Assembly: GCF_018918045.1 (NCBI RefSeq)
Contig: NZ_JAHLPU010000057.1
Span: forward strand, 1-52,204
Direction: 5' to 3'
From: Pseudoflavonifractor sp. MSJ-30
GTDB lineage: Bacteria > Bacillota > Clostridia > Oscillospirales > Oscillospiraceae
Length of the DNA stretch: 52,204 nt
Shown: positions 41,518-49,821 of the stretch, piece after piece
How positions within the stretch are numbered: the stretch's first letter is position 1
How the letters are laid out: each line of letters begins with the position of its first letter
Notes under the pieces: generated by a model
The model's input: only the letters and a program-made list of their open reading frames with translations
Database searches by the model: none
What the model was told of the DNA's origin: nothing
Made by a program: the position numbers and the translations under genes

Positions 41518-41553
41518 TGCAAGCGTAAATATTTTCTGCTCTTAGTGTAAGTG

Positions 41554-41605
41554 TCGGGCAGCCCAACCCCTCCTACCGGAAGGTTTTCTTGGGCTGCCCG
41601 ATTTT
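41554..41605 (+). terminator. Attenuator-like terminator before the G3P dehydrogenase genes
   Basis: TCGGGCAGCCCAA (41554-41566) pairs perfectly with TTGGGCTGCCCGA (41589-41601) and is followed by TTTTC. It separates glpF from the dehydrogenase genes, which have no obvious promoter of their own. An AATATTTT...AGTG element just upstream (41528-41535) resembles the one ahead of the glpP terminator, so GlpP antitermination here is plausible. Confidence 0.75.
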
Positions 41606-41625
41606 CATTGAAGGAGGCGTTCCAT

Positions 41626-43083
41626 TTGTACGATGTAATTATTATCGGCGCGGGTGTCACCGGCTGCGCGGTGGCCCGGTATCTATCCCGCTATCAGGGC
41701 AAAATGCTGGTTCTGGAGCGGGCGGAGGATGTGTGCTGCGGCACCTCCAAGGCCAACAGCGCCATTATCCACGCGGGCTTTGACGCTGCCCACGGCAGCC
41801 TGATGGCAGAAATGAATGTGCGGGGCAACCGAATGGTGCCCCAGCTTGCCAGGGATCTGGACTTTCCATTCCAGATGAATGGTTCCCTGGTGGTCTGCAT
41901 GTCTGAGGAGGATATGCCGAGACTCCGGGCCCTTTATGAAAACGGCGTGAAGAACGGTGTGGAGCGGCTGGAAATTGTAGACAGTAAACGGCTTCACGAA
42001 ATGGAGCCCAATGTCAGCAAGAACGCCGTGGCCGCCCTGTGGGCTCCCACCGGCGGTATCGTCTGCCCCTTTAACATGACCATTGCCCTGGCGGAGAACG
42101 CTTATGCCAACGGCGTGGAATTCCGGTTCAATACAAAGGTAACGGGCTTCACCAGAGGCAGCGGCTGCTGGACCATTCATACGGACGGCGGCGACTTCCA
42201 GACCCGGTATGTGGTCAACGCCGCGGGCGTGTACGCGGACGTGCTGCACAATATGGTGTCCGAGGAGCGGAAGCTGCACATTACCCCCCGCCGGGGCGAT
42301 TACTGCCTGCTGGACAAGCAGACCGGCGGATTCGTGAGCCATACGGTGTTCCAGCTGCCCGGCAAACTGGGCAAGGGTGTTCTGGTAAGCCCCACCGTCC
42401 ACGGCAATATCATCGTCGGCCCTACGGCCATCGACATCGAGGACCGGGACGGCACCAACACAACCGCCGCCGGACTGGATGATCTGATCGCCAAGGCGGG
42501 CATTTCCGTGGATAACCTGCCCATCCGGCAGACCATCACCAGCTTTGCCGGACTCCGGGCCCATGAGGATCACCATGAGTTTGTTATTGGCGAGGTGGGG
42601 GACGCCCCCGGGTTCATTGACTGCGCCGGTATCGAGTCCCCCGGCCTGACCTCCGCCCCCGCCATCGGCGAGACCGTGGCGGAGCTGCTGCGGGAGAAGA
42701 TGGGCCTTGCGGAGAAGGAGAACTTCATCGCCACCCGAAAGGGGCTTCTGGATCCCAAGACGCTGTCCAGGGAAGAATATCAGGCGCTCATCCGGGAGAA
42801 TCCCGCCTACGGCCAGATCATCTGCCGCTGCGAGCAGGTGACGGAGGGCGAGATCATCGACGCCATCCGCCGTCCCCTGGGGGCCAGAAGTCTGGACGGC
42901 GTAAAGCGCCGCACCCGGGCGGGCATGGGCCGCTGTCAGGCGGGGTTCTGCTCCCCGAGAGTTATGGAGATTCTGGCAAGGGAACTGGGCGTCAGCCAGG
43001 CGGAGATCACCAAGTGCGGCGGGGCATCCCGTCTTATTGTGGGCGTCAATAAGGACAGTATCGGGGAGGTGCGCGAGGGATGA
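41626..43083 (+). CDS. FAD-dependent glycerol-3-phosphate dehydrogenase-like protein with BFD [2Fe-2S] domain
   Basis: The 485-residue protein has an N-terminal FAD-binding fold (VIIIGAGVTGCAVARYLSRY), a DAO-type core with THHRRG-like TPRRGDYCLLDK, and a C-terminal BFD-like iron-sulfur domain with Cys400, Cys402, Cys437 and Cys442 (ICRCEQV, RCQAGFC). This is the layout of GlpA-like anaerobic glycerol-3-phosphate dehydrogenases of Clostridia. The start is TTG at 41626, since AAGGAGG lies at 41611-41617 and the family begins YDVIIIGAG. It overlaps the next gene by 4 bases (ATGA). Glycerol-3-phosphate oxidation is inferred from domain and context. Confidence 0.87.
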   Translation: MYDVIIIGAGVTGCAVARYLSRYQGKMLVLERAEDVCCGTSKANSAIIHAGFDAAHGSLMAEMNVRGNRMVPQLARDLDFPFQMNGSLVVCMSEEDMPRLRALYENGVKNGVERLEIVDSKRLHEMEPNVSKNAVAALWAPTGGIVCPFNMTIALAENAYANGVEFRFNTKVTGFTRGSGCWTIHTDGGDFQTRYVVNAAGVYADVLHNMVSEERKLHITPRRGDYCLLDKQTGGFVSHTVFQLPGKLGKGVLVSPTVHGNIIVGPTAIDIEDRDGTNTTAAGLDDLIAKAGISVDNLPIRQTITSFAGLRAHEDHHEFVIGEVGDAPGFIDCAGIESPGLTSAPAIGETVAELLREKMGLAEKENFIATRKGLLDPKTLSREEYQALIRENPAYGQIICRCEQVTEGEIIDAIRRPLGARSLDGVKRRTRAGMGRCQAGFCSPRVMEILARELGVSQAEITKCGGASRLIVGVNKDSIGEVREG

Positions 43084-44339
43084 AGTACGAAATAGCAATC
43101 ATCGGCGGCGGTCCCGCCGGTCTGGCGGCGGCCATTGCGGCCTATGATGCCGGCTGCCGCAGCATTCTGATTCTGGAGCGGGACAATCAGCTGGGCGGTA
43201 TTCTGAACCAGTGCATCCACAACGGCTTCGGCCTGCACACCTTCGGCGAGGAACTGACCGGCCCGGAGTACGCTGCCCGCTTCGCGAAGCAGGTGCTGGA
43301 CCGGGGAATCGAGTATAAGCTGAACACCATGGTGCTGTCCATTTCCGAGGACAAGAAGATCACCGCCGTCAACCGTACCGACGGCCTTATTGAAATCGAA
43401 GCGACCGCCGTGATTCTGGCCATGGGCTGCCGGGAGCGGAGCCGGGGCGCGCTGAACATCCCGGGCTTCCGTCCGGCAGGTATCTATTCCGCGGGCACGG
43501 CCCAGCGGCTGGTGAACATCGAGGGCTTCCTGCCCGGCCGGAGAGTGGTCATTCTGGGCAGCGGCGACATCGGCCTGATCATGGCCCGGCGCATGACCCT
43601 GGAGGGGGCCAAGGTGCTGGTTGTCGCCGAGCTGATGCCCTATTCCGGTGGCCTGAAGCGGAACATCGTCCAATGTCTCAATGATTTTGACATTCCTTTG
43701 AAGCTCAGCCACACCGTTGTGGATATTCAGGGCCGGGAGCGGGTCACCGGCGTGACCATTGCCGAGGTCGGCCCGGACCGGAAGCCCATTCCGGGCACGG
43801 AGATACACTACGACTGCGATACCCTGCTGCTGTCCTGCGGTCTGCTGCCGGAGAACGAGCTGTCCCGGGGTATGGGCGTGACCATCTCCCCGGTGACCAA
43901 TGGCCCGGTTGTGGACGAGAGCCTGCAAACCAATATCCCCGGCGTTTTCGCCGCGGGCAATGTACTCCATGTACACGACCTGGTGGACTTCGTGTCCGAG
44001 GAAGCCGCGGCGGCCGGACGGGCAGCGGCGCGGTATCTGGAGCAGGGTGCCCAGAGCGGGGCAGGGGAGATAAACGTTACCTTCGAGGGCGGCCCCCGGT
44101 ATACGGTGCCCGCCAGCATCGACCCCAAGCGGGTTTCCGATGATCTGGTGATCCGCTTCCGGGTGGGCGGCGTCATGAAGAACCGCCGGGTGCGGCTGTA
44201 TCTGGATGATGAAGTGGTGGTCAGCCGCAAGCGCCCCGTCATGGCTCCCGGCGAGATGGAAGAGCTGAAGCTGACGAAGGAAGCTCTGGCGGCCCATCCT
44301 GACCTGAAGCGAATCCACATTGCGGTGGAGGAGGCGTGA
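43080..44339 (+). CDS. FAD/NAD(P)-dependent oxidoreductase, partner of the G3P dehydrogenase
   Basis: The 419-residue flavoprotein shows two dinucleotide-binding motifs: IIGGGPAGLAAAIAA near residue 7 for FAD and VVILGSGDIGLIMARRM near residue 155 for NAD(P). The opening of the FAD domain is followed by RDNQLGGILNQCIHNGFGLHTFGEELTGPEYA, which is typical of the NADH-oxidase-like GlpB-type partners in Clostridia. The end has a module with ITFEGG-like strands. It overlaps both neighbours by 4 bases, so all three proteins form one complex. It may pass electrons from glycerol-3-phosphate to NAD or to another carrier. Confidence 0.87.
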   Translation: MKYEIAIIGGGPAGLAAAIAAYDAGCRSILILERDNQLGGILNQCIHNGFGLHTFGEELTGPEYAARFAKQVLDRGIEYKLNTMVLSISEDKKITAVNRTDGLIEIEATAVILAMGCRERSRGALNIPGFRPAGIYSAGTAQRLVNIEGFLPGRRVVILGSGDIGLIMARRMTLEGAKVLVVAELMPYSGGLKRNIVQCLNDFDIPLKLSHTVVDIQGRERVTGVTIAEVGPDRKPIPGTEIHYDCDTLLLSCGLLPENELSRGMGVTISPVTNGPVVDESLQTNIPGVFAAGNVLHVHDLVDFVSEEAAAAGRAAARYLEQGAQSGAGEINVTFEGGPRYTVPASIDPKRVSDDLVIRFRVGGVMKNRRVRLYLDDEVVVSRKRPVMAPGEMEELKLTKEALAAHPDLKRIHIAVEEA

Positions 44340-44341
44340 CT

Positions 44342-44707
44342 ATGGAAAAACGTGAATTGACCTGCATCGGCTGCCCCCTGGGCTGCGCCATCACCGTGAC
44401 GCTGGACGGCGGGGAAGTGAAGGATATCGTGGGCTTCACCTGCAAGCGGGGCAAGGAATATGCCCGCAAGGAAGTGACCAACCCCACCCGCATCGTGACC
44501 AGCACCGTAAGACTCGTTGGCAGTAAGACCGGTGCCTGTGTCGTCAGCTGCAAGACTGCCCAGGACATTCCCAAGGGCAAGATCTTCGCTGTAACCGCAG
44601 CCCTGAAAGACGTCATTGCTGCCGCCCCGGTAAATATTGGCGACGTTCTCCTGAAAGACGTGGCCGGAACCGGCGTGGATATCGTAGCCACCAAGGCTGT
44701 GCGATAA
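44342..44707 (+). CDS. DUF1667 protein with four-cysteine motif
   Basis: The 121-residue protein is of DUF1667, found next to GlpA/GlpB-like genes. Cys8, Cys11, Cys15 and Cys34 (TCIGCPLGC, FTCKRG) form a likely iron-sulfur site, which would make it a small electron-transfer subunit of the dehydrogenase. The remainder has the usual IVTSTVRL and VGDVLLKDVAGTGVD-like strands (here NIGDVLLKDVAGTG). The start is the ATG at 44342 because GGAGGAGG lies at 44327-44333; the GTG at 44336 is less well placed. The last gene of the unit. Confidence 0.88.
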   Translation: MEKRELTCIGCPLGCAITVTLDGGEVKDIVGFTCKRGKEYARKEVTNPTRIVTSTVRLVGSKTGACVVSCKTAQDIPKGKIFAVTAALKDVIAAAPVNIGDVLLKDVAGTGVDIVATKAVR

Positions 44708-44721
44708 AAGCCGCATAGAAA

Positions 44722-44751
44722 GCCCCCCGGAAGCCTTTGTTTCCGGGGGGC
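44722..44751. terminator. Terminator of the glp unit
   Basis: GCCCCCCGGAA (44722-44732) pairs perfectly with TTCCGGGGGGC (44741-44751). The run that follows is A on plus and T-rich on minus, so termination on the plus strand depends on the stem alone. Confidence 0.6.
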
Positions 44752-44894
44752 AAAAACGGTTTATGATGATGGGCTGAGTCCGGCGCCGATGACCACGGCG
44801 ACAGATCTCTGCGGGCCTCCCGCAGCCGGTTAAGCTGTGCCGAGAATCCGGGCACAGGAGGTGTGAGAGGCCGGGGCTTTCAGCCCCTCCTGCT
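44752..44894. other. Non-coding stretch between converging units
   Basis: No gene is seen. GGGGCT-TTC-AGCCCC (about 44873-44887) is a hairpin at the end of the minus-strand capA gene and may be its terminator; a T-run is missing. Confidence 0.35.
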
Positions 44895-46310
44895 CTATTG
44901 AGCCCCTTGCGCCGCGCTCTGCACGGCCAGCAGGTAATTTTCCTCTCGGGTCTGTTTTTCCTGCTCCAGATAGGTCTGAACCTTGGTCATTCCGTCGCCT
45001 ACGATGGCTTCTGTCCGGTCATAGGACCGCTGGGCGTCATTGAACTGGTTTTCCGTCATGTTGAACTTCGTCATCCATTCCGACCGCTCGCTGTCCACCA
45101 GAGGGACGATGTTGTACTGTCTGGAGCCGTTGTTGGCGTTCAGATTCACCCAGGTGGGGACCAGCTCCACACCCTCCAGGTATACCGTGTCGTCGGAGTA
45201 TTTGGAGAAGGTAATGGAAAATAGAACGCCGTCCTCTGTATGGGGGGTGGAGACGGAAGAGATGTTGCCCAGCCGCTGGTTGGAAACGGCGTTGCCCATA
45301 GAGTAGAGAATCACGGTCTTATGCTCCGAATCCACGGTGCTTTCCAGCAGGTCCACGGGCTGCACCACATGGGGGTGGCCGCCGATGATCACATCGATGC
45401 CCATGTCGCAGAGCTTCTGAGCGATGGCCTTTTCCTGATCCCGGGCATAGGTGATGTACTCGATGCCCCAGTGCATGTAGATCACCGTGGCCTCCGCTCC
45501 GGCGGCCTTCATATCGTCCACATAGCCCTGGACCTCGTCATAGAATCGGGTCAGATTGTCATAGGTGAAGTAGTTGCACAGCCCCGCCTCAGACATGGCG
45601 GCGTTGCCGTTGAGCTGGGGGGCGCCCTTGCTGTCTACGCCGGTGGCGTAGGTGTAGCAGAGCATGCCGACTTTGATGCCGTTGATTTCCTTGATGGCCC
45701 ATTTTTGCTCGTCTGGGGAGAGATAGGTGCCCAGAGTCTCCTGCTCGGTGCCGCGGACCACTTCCAATGTGCGCTTGAAGCCCACCAGAGTGGTGTCGTA
45801 GCTGTGGTTGTTGGCGGTGAGCAGCATGTCAAAGCCCGCTTTTTTTGTGGCGTCTGCCAGAGCGTCAGGGCAGTTGAAGTTGGGATAGCCGGAGTAGCTG
45901 TAGCCGTTGGTAGTTCCGGCAAAGGTGGTTTCCAGATTGGCGATGGAATAATCCGCCGCGGACACATAGTCCGTGATGTAGCGGAAAATGCTGTCAAAAT
46001 TGTAGCTGCCGTCGTTTTGCAGCCCTGTGTTGATAACCGGGATATGCATGACCAGATCACCGGTGGAGAGAATGGTGGCCGTGGATACCACATGTTCCGG
46101 ATCCGGCATGGTGGTCGTGGGGGGCTCAGTCTCCTCCGTAGTGGGGACAGTTGCCTCCGTAGTGGGGGCCTCCGTGGCATCCTGCGCCGGGGCGCTGCTG
46201 CCCTTGGATATCTGGAACTGCAGATACAGCACCGCAGCGTTGGCAATCAGCAGAGCGATAATCAGCACGGTCAGCACTGTGACAAGGCCGGTGTTCTTCT
46301 TTGGCTTCAT
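44895..46310 (-). CDS. CapA-family metallophosphatase-like protein (second of two)
   Basis: The 471-residue protein is of the CapA (PGA_cap) family. It has an N-terminal membrane anchor (VTVLTVLIIALLIANAAVLYL), a Thr/Pro/Glu-rich stalk, and a metallophosphatase-like domain with STGDLVMH, IANLETTF, ANNHSYD, MHWGIEY and GGHPHVVQP, which carry the metal-binding residues. In Bacillus, CapA/PgsA works in poly-gamma-glutamate synthesis or release, but no capB or capC gene is near, so the role here is open. It is 15 bases after the homologous gene that precedes it in the operon. CGTAACAAAGGAGA supports the ATG at 46310. Confidence 0.88.
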   Translation of the reverse strand: MKPKKNTGLVTVLTVLIIALLIANAAVLYLQFQISKGSSAPAQDATEAPTTEATVPTTEETEPPTTTMPDPEHVVSTATILSTGDLVMHIPVINTGLQNDGSYNFDSIFRYITDYVSAADYSIANLETTFAGTTNGYSYSGYPNFNCPDALADATKKAGFDMLLTANNHSYDTTLVGFKRTLEVVRGTEQETLGTYLSPDEQKWAIKEINGIKVGMLCYTYATGVDSKGAPQLNGNAAMSEAGLCNYFTYDNLTRFYDEVQGYVDDMKAAGAEATVIYMHWGIEYITYARDQEKAIAQKLCDMGIDVIIGGHPHVVQPVDLLESTVDSEHKTVILYSMGNAVSNQRLGNISSVSTPHTEDGVLFSITFSKYSDDTVYLEGVELVPTWVNLNANNGSRQYNIVPLVDSERSEWMTKFNMTENQFNDAQRSYDRTEAIVGDGMTKVQTYLEQEKQTREENYLLAVQSAAQGAQ

Positions 46311-46325
46311 TGGTGTTCTCCTTTG

Positions 46326-47708
46326 TTACGCGGCGCTGTCCGGAGCCTGGGGCTCCCGCAGCTGCTTCTGCTGAGCGAAATAAGTCTGCGCCTTTTCCAT
46401 ACCGGTCAGGACAAGGGCCTCAGTCCGGTCAAAGGAGGCTTTGGCACTCGCCAGCTGGTTGTCCGTCAGGCCAAACTGGGCCTGCCATTGGGAGGCGGTG
46501 GATTCCTCCAATGGGAGGATGTTGTACTCTTTTGTCCCGGAATTGCTGTGCATATTCACCCAGGTGGGAATGAGCTCCGTGCTGTCCACATAGACGCTGC
46601 CGTCAGAGTACTTCGAGAAGGTGACGCAGAAGAGCACGCCGTCCTCGGTATGGCCGGTGGGATCGGATTTCTGCATTTCCTCCTTGCGCTGATTGGAGAC
46701 GGCGTTGCCCATGGAGTAGAGGACGATGGTCTTGTGTTCGGAATCCGTGGAGCTTGTCAGCAGGTCTACAGGCTGCACCACATGGGGATGGCCGCCTACG
46801 ATCACGTCTACGCCCAGGTCGCAGAGCTTCTGGGCCATGGCGGTCTGGTTGGCATTGGGACCCTCGCCGGTCTTCCATTTGTACTCATCGCCCCAGTGGA
46901 GATAGACCATGGTGGCCTCGGCACCGGCGGCTTTCATCTCGTCCAGATAGCCCTGAAGCTGGGTGTAGAATTCGGGGAGCTTGTCATAGGTAAAGTAGTT
47001 GAGAATGCCGTTTTCCGCTACTTCATGGTAGTTCAGCACGGGATAGCCTCTCTGGCTGAAGCCCTCGGAATAGGTGTAGCAGACCATGCCGATTTTGATG
47101 CCGTTGACCTCTTCAATGGTCCATTTCCGCTCATCGGCGCTGAGATAGGTGCCCAGAGTGTCCAGACCCTTGTCCCGGACGGTGTTCAGGGTACGCTTGT
47201 AGCCCACAAGATCGGTGTCGGCGGCGTGGTTGTTGGCGGTGAGCAGCAGGTCAAAACCCGCGTCCTTCAGGCTGTCCACAATGGCATCGGGGCAGTTGAA
47301 TCTGGGGTTGCCGGAGTAGCCATAGCCATTGTCTGTGCCGCAGAGGGTGGTTTCCAGATTGGCAACGGAGAAGTCCGCCGCCTGGGTATAGGATTTGACA
47401 TAGCGGAAGATGGAATCATAATTGTAGCTGCCATCCTCCTGCTTGCCGGAGTTGATGACATCCATATGCATGAGAATGTCGCCGGTGGAGAGCACCGTGG
47501 CGGTAGAAAGCAGCTCGGGAGCGGCCTCTGTTGGTGCTTCCGTGTCCTCCACGGTGGGGGCGTTTTGGGAGGTGGACGGCTTCCCATCCGGCTTCGTGCC
47601 GCCGGGGGTCTTGAAGCACAGGCTGATGACGGTGATATCCGCTGCCGCCAATAGGGCAATGATGATCAGCAGAATTTTGATAAGGGGGGATCGTGGTGTA
47701 CGGGACAT
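46326..47708 (-). CDS. CapA-family metallophosphatase-like protein (first of two)
   Basis: The 460-residue homologue of the next gene has the same layout: membrane anchor (ILLIIIALLAAADITVISL), short polar stalk with GTKPDGKPS, and the domain with LSTGDILMH, VANLETTL, LLTANNHAAD, YLHWGDEY and GGHPHVVQP. The two proteins share about half of their residues in the domain by eye, so they arose by duplication. The ribosome binding site is CGGAGG before the ATG at 47708. It follows alr by 20 bases on the same strand. The two may make different substrates or form a heteromer. Confidence 0.88.
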   Translation of the reverse strand: MSRTPRSPLIKILLIIIALLAAADITVISLCFKTPGGTKPDGKPSTSQNAPTVEDTEAPTEAAPELLSTATVLSTGDILMHMDVINSGKQEDGSYNYDSIFRYVKSYTQAADFSVANLETTLCGTDNGYGYSGNPRFNCPDAIVDSLKDAGFDLLLTANNHAADTDLVGYKRTLNTVRDKGLDTLGTYLSADERKWTIEEVNGIKIGMVCYTYSEGFSQRGYPVLNYHEVAENGILNYFTYDKLPEFYTQLQGYLDEMKAAGAEATMVYLHWGDEYKWKTGEGPNANQTAMAQKLCDLGVDVIVGGHPHVVQPVDLLTSSTDSEHKTIVLYSMGNAVSNQRKEEMQKSDPTGHTEDGVLFCVTFSKYSDGSVYVDSTELIPTWVNMHSNSGTKEYNILPLEESTASQWQAQFGLTDNQLASAKASFDRTEALVLTGMEKAQTYFAQQKQLREPQAPDSAA

Positions 47709-47728
47709 GATGACCTCCGAAAAGAAAA

Positions 47729-48895
47729 TTAAGTATCCAGCAGATAGCGGACTTCGTTGACGACTTTTCCGCCCTGCATGTAGATGCGGGGCACCCGGCG
47801 GCTGATGCCGCAGACGAACTCATAGTTGAAGCTGTCCGCGGCGGCGGCAATGTCCTCCACGGTGACGGCTTCTTTGCCGGAGCGGCCCACCAGAACAACA
47901 GTGTCCTCCAGCTGCACGTCCGGGATGTCCGTTACGTCTACCATAAGCTGATCCATGCAGACCCGGCCCAGTATGGGGGCCTTTTTGCCCCGGATCAGCA
48001 CATGGAATTTGCCGGAAAGGCTTCTGCGGTAGCCGTCGGCATAGCCCACGGGAATGGTCGCCACCCGGGTGGGACGGGAAGTCACATAGGTGCCGCCGTA
48101 ACTGATCTCCCGGCCCGCCTCCAGAAGTTTCAGGTGCGTAATGCGGCACTGCCAGGAGAGGGCGGGGGTCAGGGAGAGAATGCTGGGGTCCACCTCATCG
48201 CTGGGGTAGAGACCGTAGGTGATGATGCCGGAGCGGACCATCTCGCAGGGGTGGGCAAAGTTCATAATGCCTGCGGAGTTATCTAGGTGGCGGATGGGAA
48301 TCTCCACACCCCGCTGCCGCAGCATCTCGTCAAAATGATAGAACAATTCGGCCTGCTTTTGGGAGCGGGTCAAATCAAAGCTGTCCGCTGTGGCGAAATG
48401 GGTGAAAAGCCCTTCGGCTTTCAGCCCGGGTAAGGCGGCAATCCGGGCGCACTGATCCGCCGCGGCGGCAGTGGCCTGAAAGCCGATACGGCTCATACCG
48501 GTGTCCAGAGCAAAATGGAAGGGCACGTCGGAGAGCCCCGCGTCCTGAGCGGCATGGGAAAGGGCCAGAGCATCTTCATAGTGGAAAATAGAAGGGCGGA
48601 TGCCCTGCCGGATGGCGGTGGGAAAGGCGGCTACAGGGGTATAGCCCAGAATCAGGATGGGTGTTTCCAGTCCCGCCCGCCGGAGCTCCATGGCTTCCAG
48701 CATGGAACTGACGCCGAAAAAGGCGCACTTCCGCTCCAAAAGCCGCGCCACCTGAATGGCTCCGTGGCCGTAGGCATCGGCTTTGATAATGGCCATAATG
48801 GGCAGTCCGGTCTTTTCCTTCACCGCGTCGATATTTTTTTCAATGGCATCCAGGTCGATGATTACCTGGGTATTATCATAATGCACGCAAATCAA
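47729..48895 (-). CDS. alr: Alanine racemase
   Basis: The 388-residue protein is a fold-III PLP enzyme that interconverts L- and D-alanine for peptidoglycan. PLP is held by Lys38 in AIIKADAYGHG, the catalytic tyrosine lies in SYGGTYVT, and VGYADGYRR and GRVCMDQLMVD are typical motifs. A pure alanine racemase is expected from the sequence, with no membrane domain of VanT type. The start is uncertain: TTG at 48895 or GTG at 48886 (reading HYDNTQVIIDLD after the initiator), with no ATG in frame and a weak ribosome site. It begins the alr-capA-capA operon. Confidence 0.93.
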   Translation of the reverse strand: MICVHYDNTQVIIDLDAIEKNIDAVKEKTGLPIMAIIKADAYGHGAIQVARLLERKCAFFGVSSMLEAMELRRAGLETPILILGYTPVAAFPTAIRQGIRPSIFHYEDALALSHAAQDAGLSDVPFHFALDTGMSRIGFQATAAAADQCARIAALPGLKAEGLFTHFATADSFDLTRSQKQAELFYHFDEMLRQRGVEIPIRHLDNSAGIMNFAHPCEMVRSGIITYGLYPSDEVDPSILSLTPALSWQCRITHLKLLEAGREISYGGTYVTSRPTRVATIPVGYADGYRRSLSGKFHVLIRGKKAPILGRVCMDQLMVDVTDIPDVQLEDTVVLVGRSGKEAVTVEDIAAAADSFNYEFVCGISRRVPRIYMQGGKVVNEVRYLLDT

Positions 48896-48918
48896 CTCAT
48901 TTCGGTAAACTCTTTTTC

Positions 48919-48947
48919 ATTTTACCACCGATTCCCCCAAAAGGCAA
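48919..48947 (-). promoter_or_regulatory. Promoter of alr-capA-capA
   Basis: TTGCCT (48942-48947) and TAAAAT (48919-48924) on the minus strand with a 17-base spacer. The leader is only about 20 bases, which matches the poor ribosome binding site. Confidence 0.65.
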
Positions 48948-49079
48948 CCGGGAGAAGATTTTTTTAAGAAATGGCGCACCAAAAGAAGTCTCCATGGAGA
49001 ACGTGGCAGAGCGAAGCCAGGGCGTAGACGCCCGGGCAAAAGACTTGCCAGGCCATTATGAAAGGACAATACCACGGTC

Positions 49080-49108
49080 TGGACATCACCTTCGTCTTGT
49101 GTTATATT
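49080..49108 (+). promoter_or_regulatory. Promoter of the DUF3786 gene
   Basis: TGGACA (49080-49085) and TATATT (49103-49108) are 17 bases apart. Confidence 0.55.
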
Positions 49109-49134
49109 ATAAAGTAAAAGGAGGAGGCCATCCC

Positions 49135-49740
49135 ATGGAGCGAAAGAACAACTACGCTATTCAGGCCCAGAACGCCAAAAAGATTTTCCTCTCCTACGAT
49201 CAGAACGCCTTAGCGGAAAAATTGGGGCTGCGGACAGATGATCGATACCTTTACACAGCCCTTCTGGGACAGCCCTACCGCATTACCCGGAAAACCGGGG
49301 ATCTGGAGCGGCTGGAAAACGGTGCCTGGATCGATGCCAACAGCTTTGACGAGGTGCTTACCTTGCTTGATCTGGTCTGCGACAGCCGCGCGGACCGGCA
49401 TCCTGCCGGGATTTGGAAAAACATGACGGATTTCGGCCATCAGTTCCACCAAAACCTGATGGAGAGCCGGGATGCTTTGGCGGATTTTGCCCAGGAGCAG
49501 CCGGATGCCTACTGCGCGGCCTTGAAAAAACTGGGAGCAAGACCTTTGAGAGGGGCGGATATCGCCTATGCCATCCCGGTTTTTGACAATCTGGAAATGG
49601 CGATTTTCTTCTGGGCCGGAGACGAGGAGTTCCCGCCCAGCATTCGCTATCTCTGGGATGAGAATGCCTTGCAGTACATTCGCTATGAGACCATGTATTA
49701 TTGCCTGGGCTGTCTGCGCAGCCGGGTGCTTGGTATTTGA
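49135..49740 (+). CDS. DUF3786 domain protein
   Basis: The 201-residue cytoplasmic protein corresponds to DUF3786, a family of unknown function in anaerobes. Family cues are LYTALLGQPYRITRKTGDLER, TLLDLVCDSRADRHPAGIWKNM, and the C-terminal IPVFDNLEMAIFFWAGDEEFPPSIRYLWDENALQYIRYETMYY. The last part resembles the C-terminal DUF3786 domain seen in proteins next to corrinoid or iron-sulfur genes, but none lie nearby. AAAGGAGGAGG supports the ATG at 49135; the longer opening at 48994 is not supported. Confidence 0.75.
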   Translation: MERKNNYAIQAQNAKKIFLSYDQNALAEKLGLRTDDRYLYTALLGQPYRITRKTGDLERLENGAWIDANSFDEVLTLLDLVCDSRADRHPAGIWKNMTDFGHQFHQNLMESRDALADFAQEQPDAYCAALKKLGARPLRGADIAYAIPVFDNLEMAIFFWAGDEEFPPSIRYLWDENALQYIRYETMYYCLGCLRSRVLGI

Positions 49741-49748
49741 TTTTTTTC

Positions 49749-49776
49749 TTGCATTCTCGCATATTCGTGGTATAAT
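49749..49776 (+). promoter_or_regulatory. Promoter of the alaA-like gene
   Basis: TTGCAT (49749-49754) and a perfect TATAAT (49771-49776) with a 16-base spacer. Confidence 0.7.
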
Positions 49777-49821
49777 ACTAAATATTTATTCTCCTGCGGG
49801 GCGGGAAAGGATGGGAAGAGA

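Noticed and set aside
44895..47708. Poly-gamma-glutamate capsule operon
   Set aside because: Only CapA-like genes are present; capB and capC, needed for synthesis, are missing.
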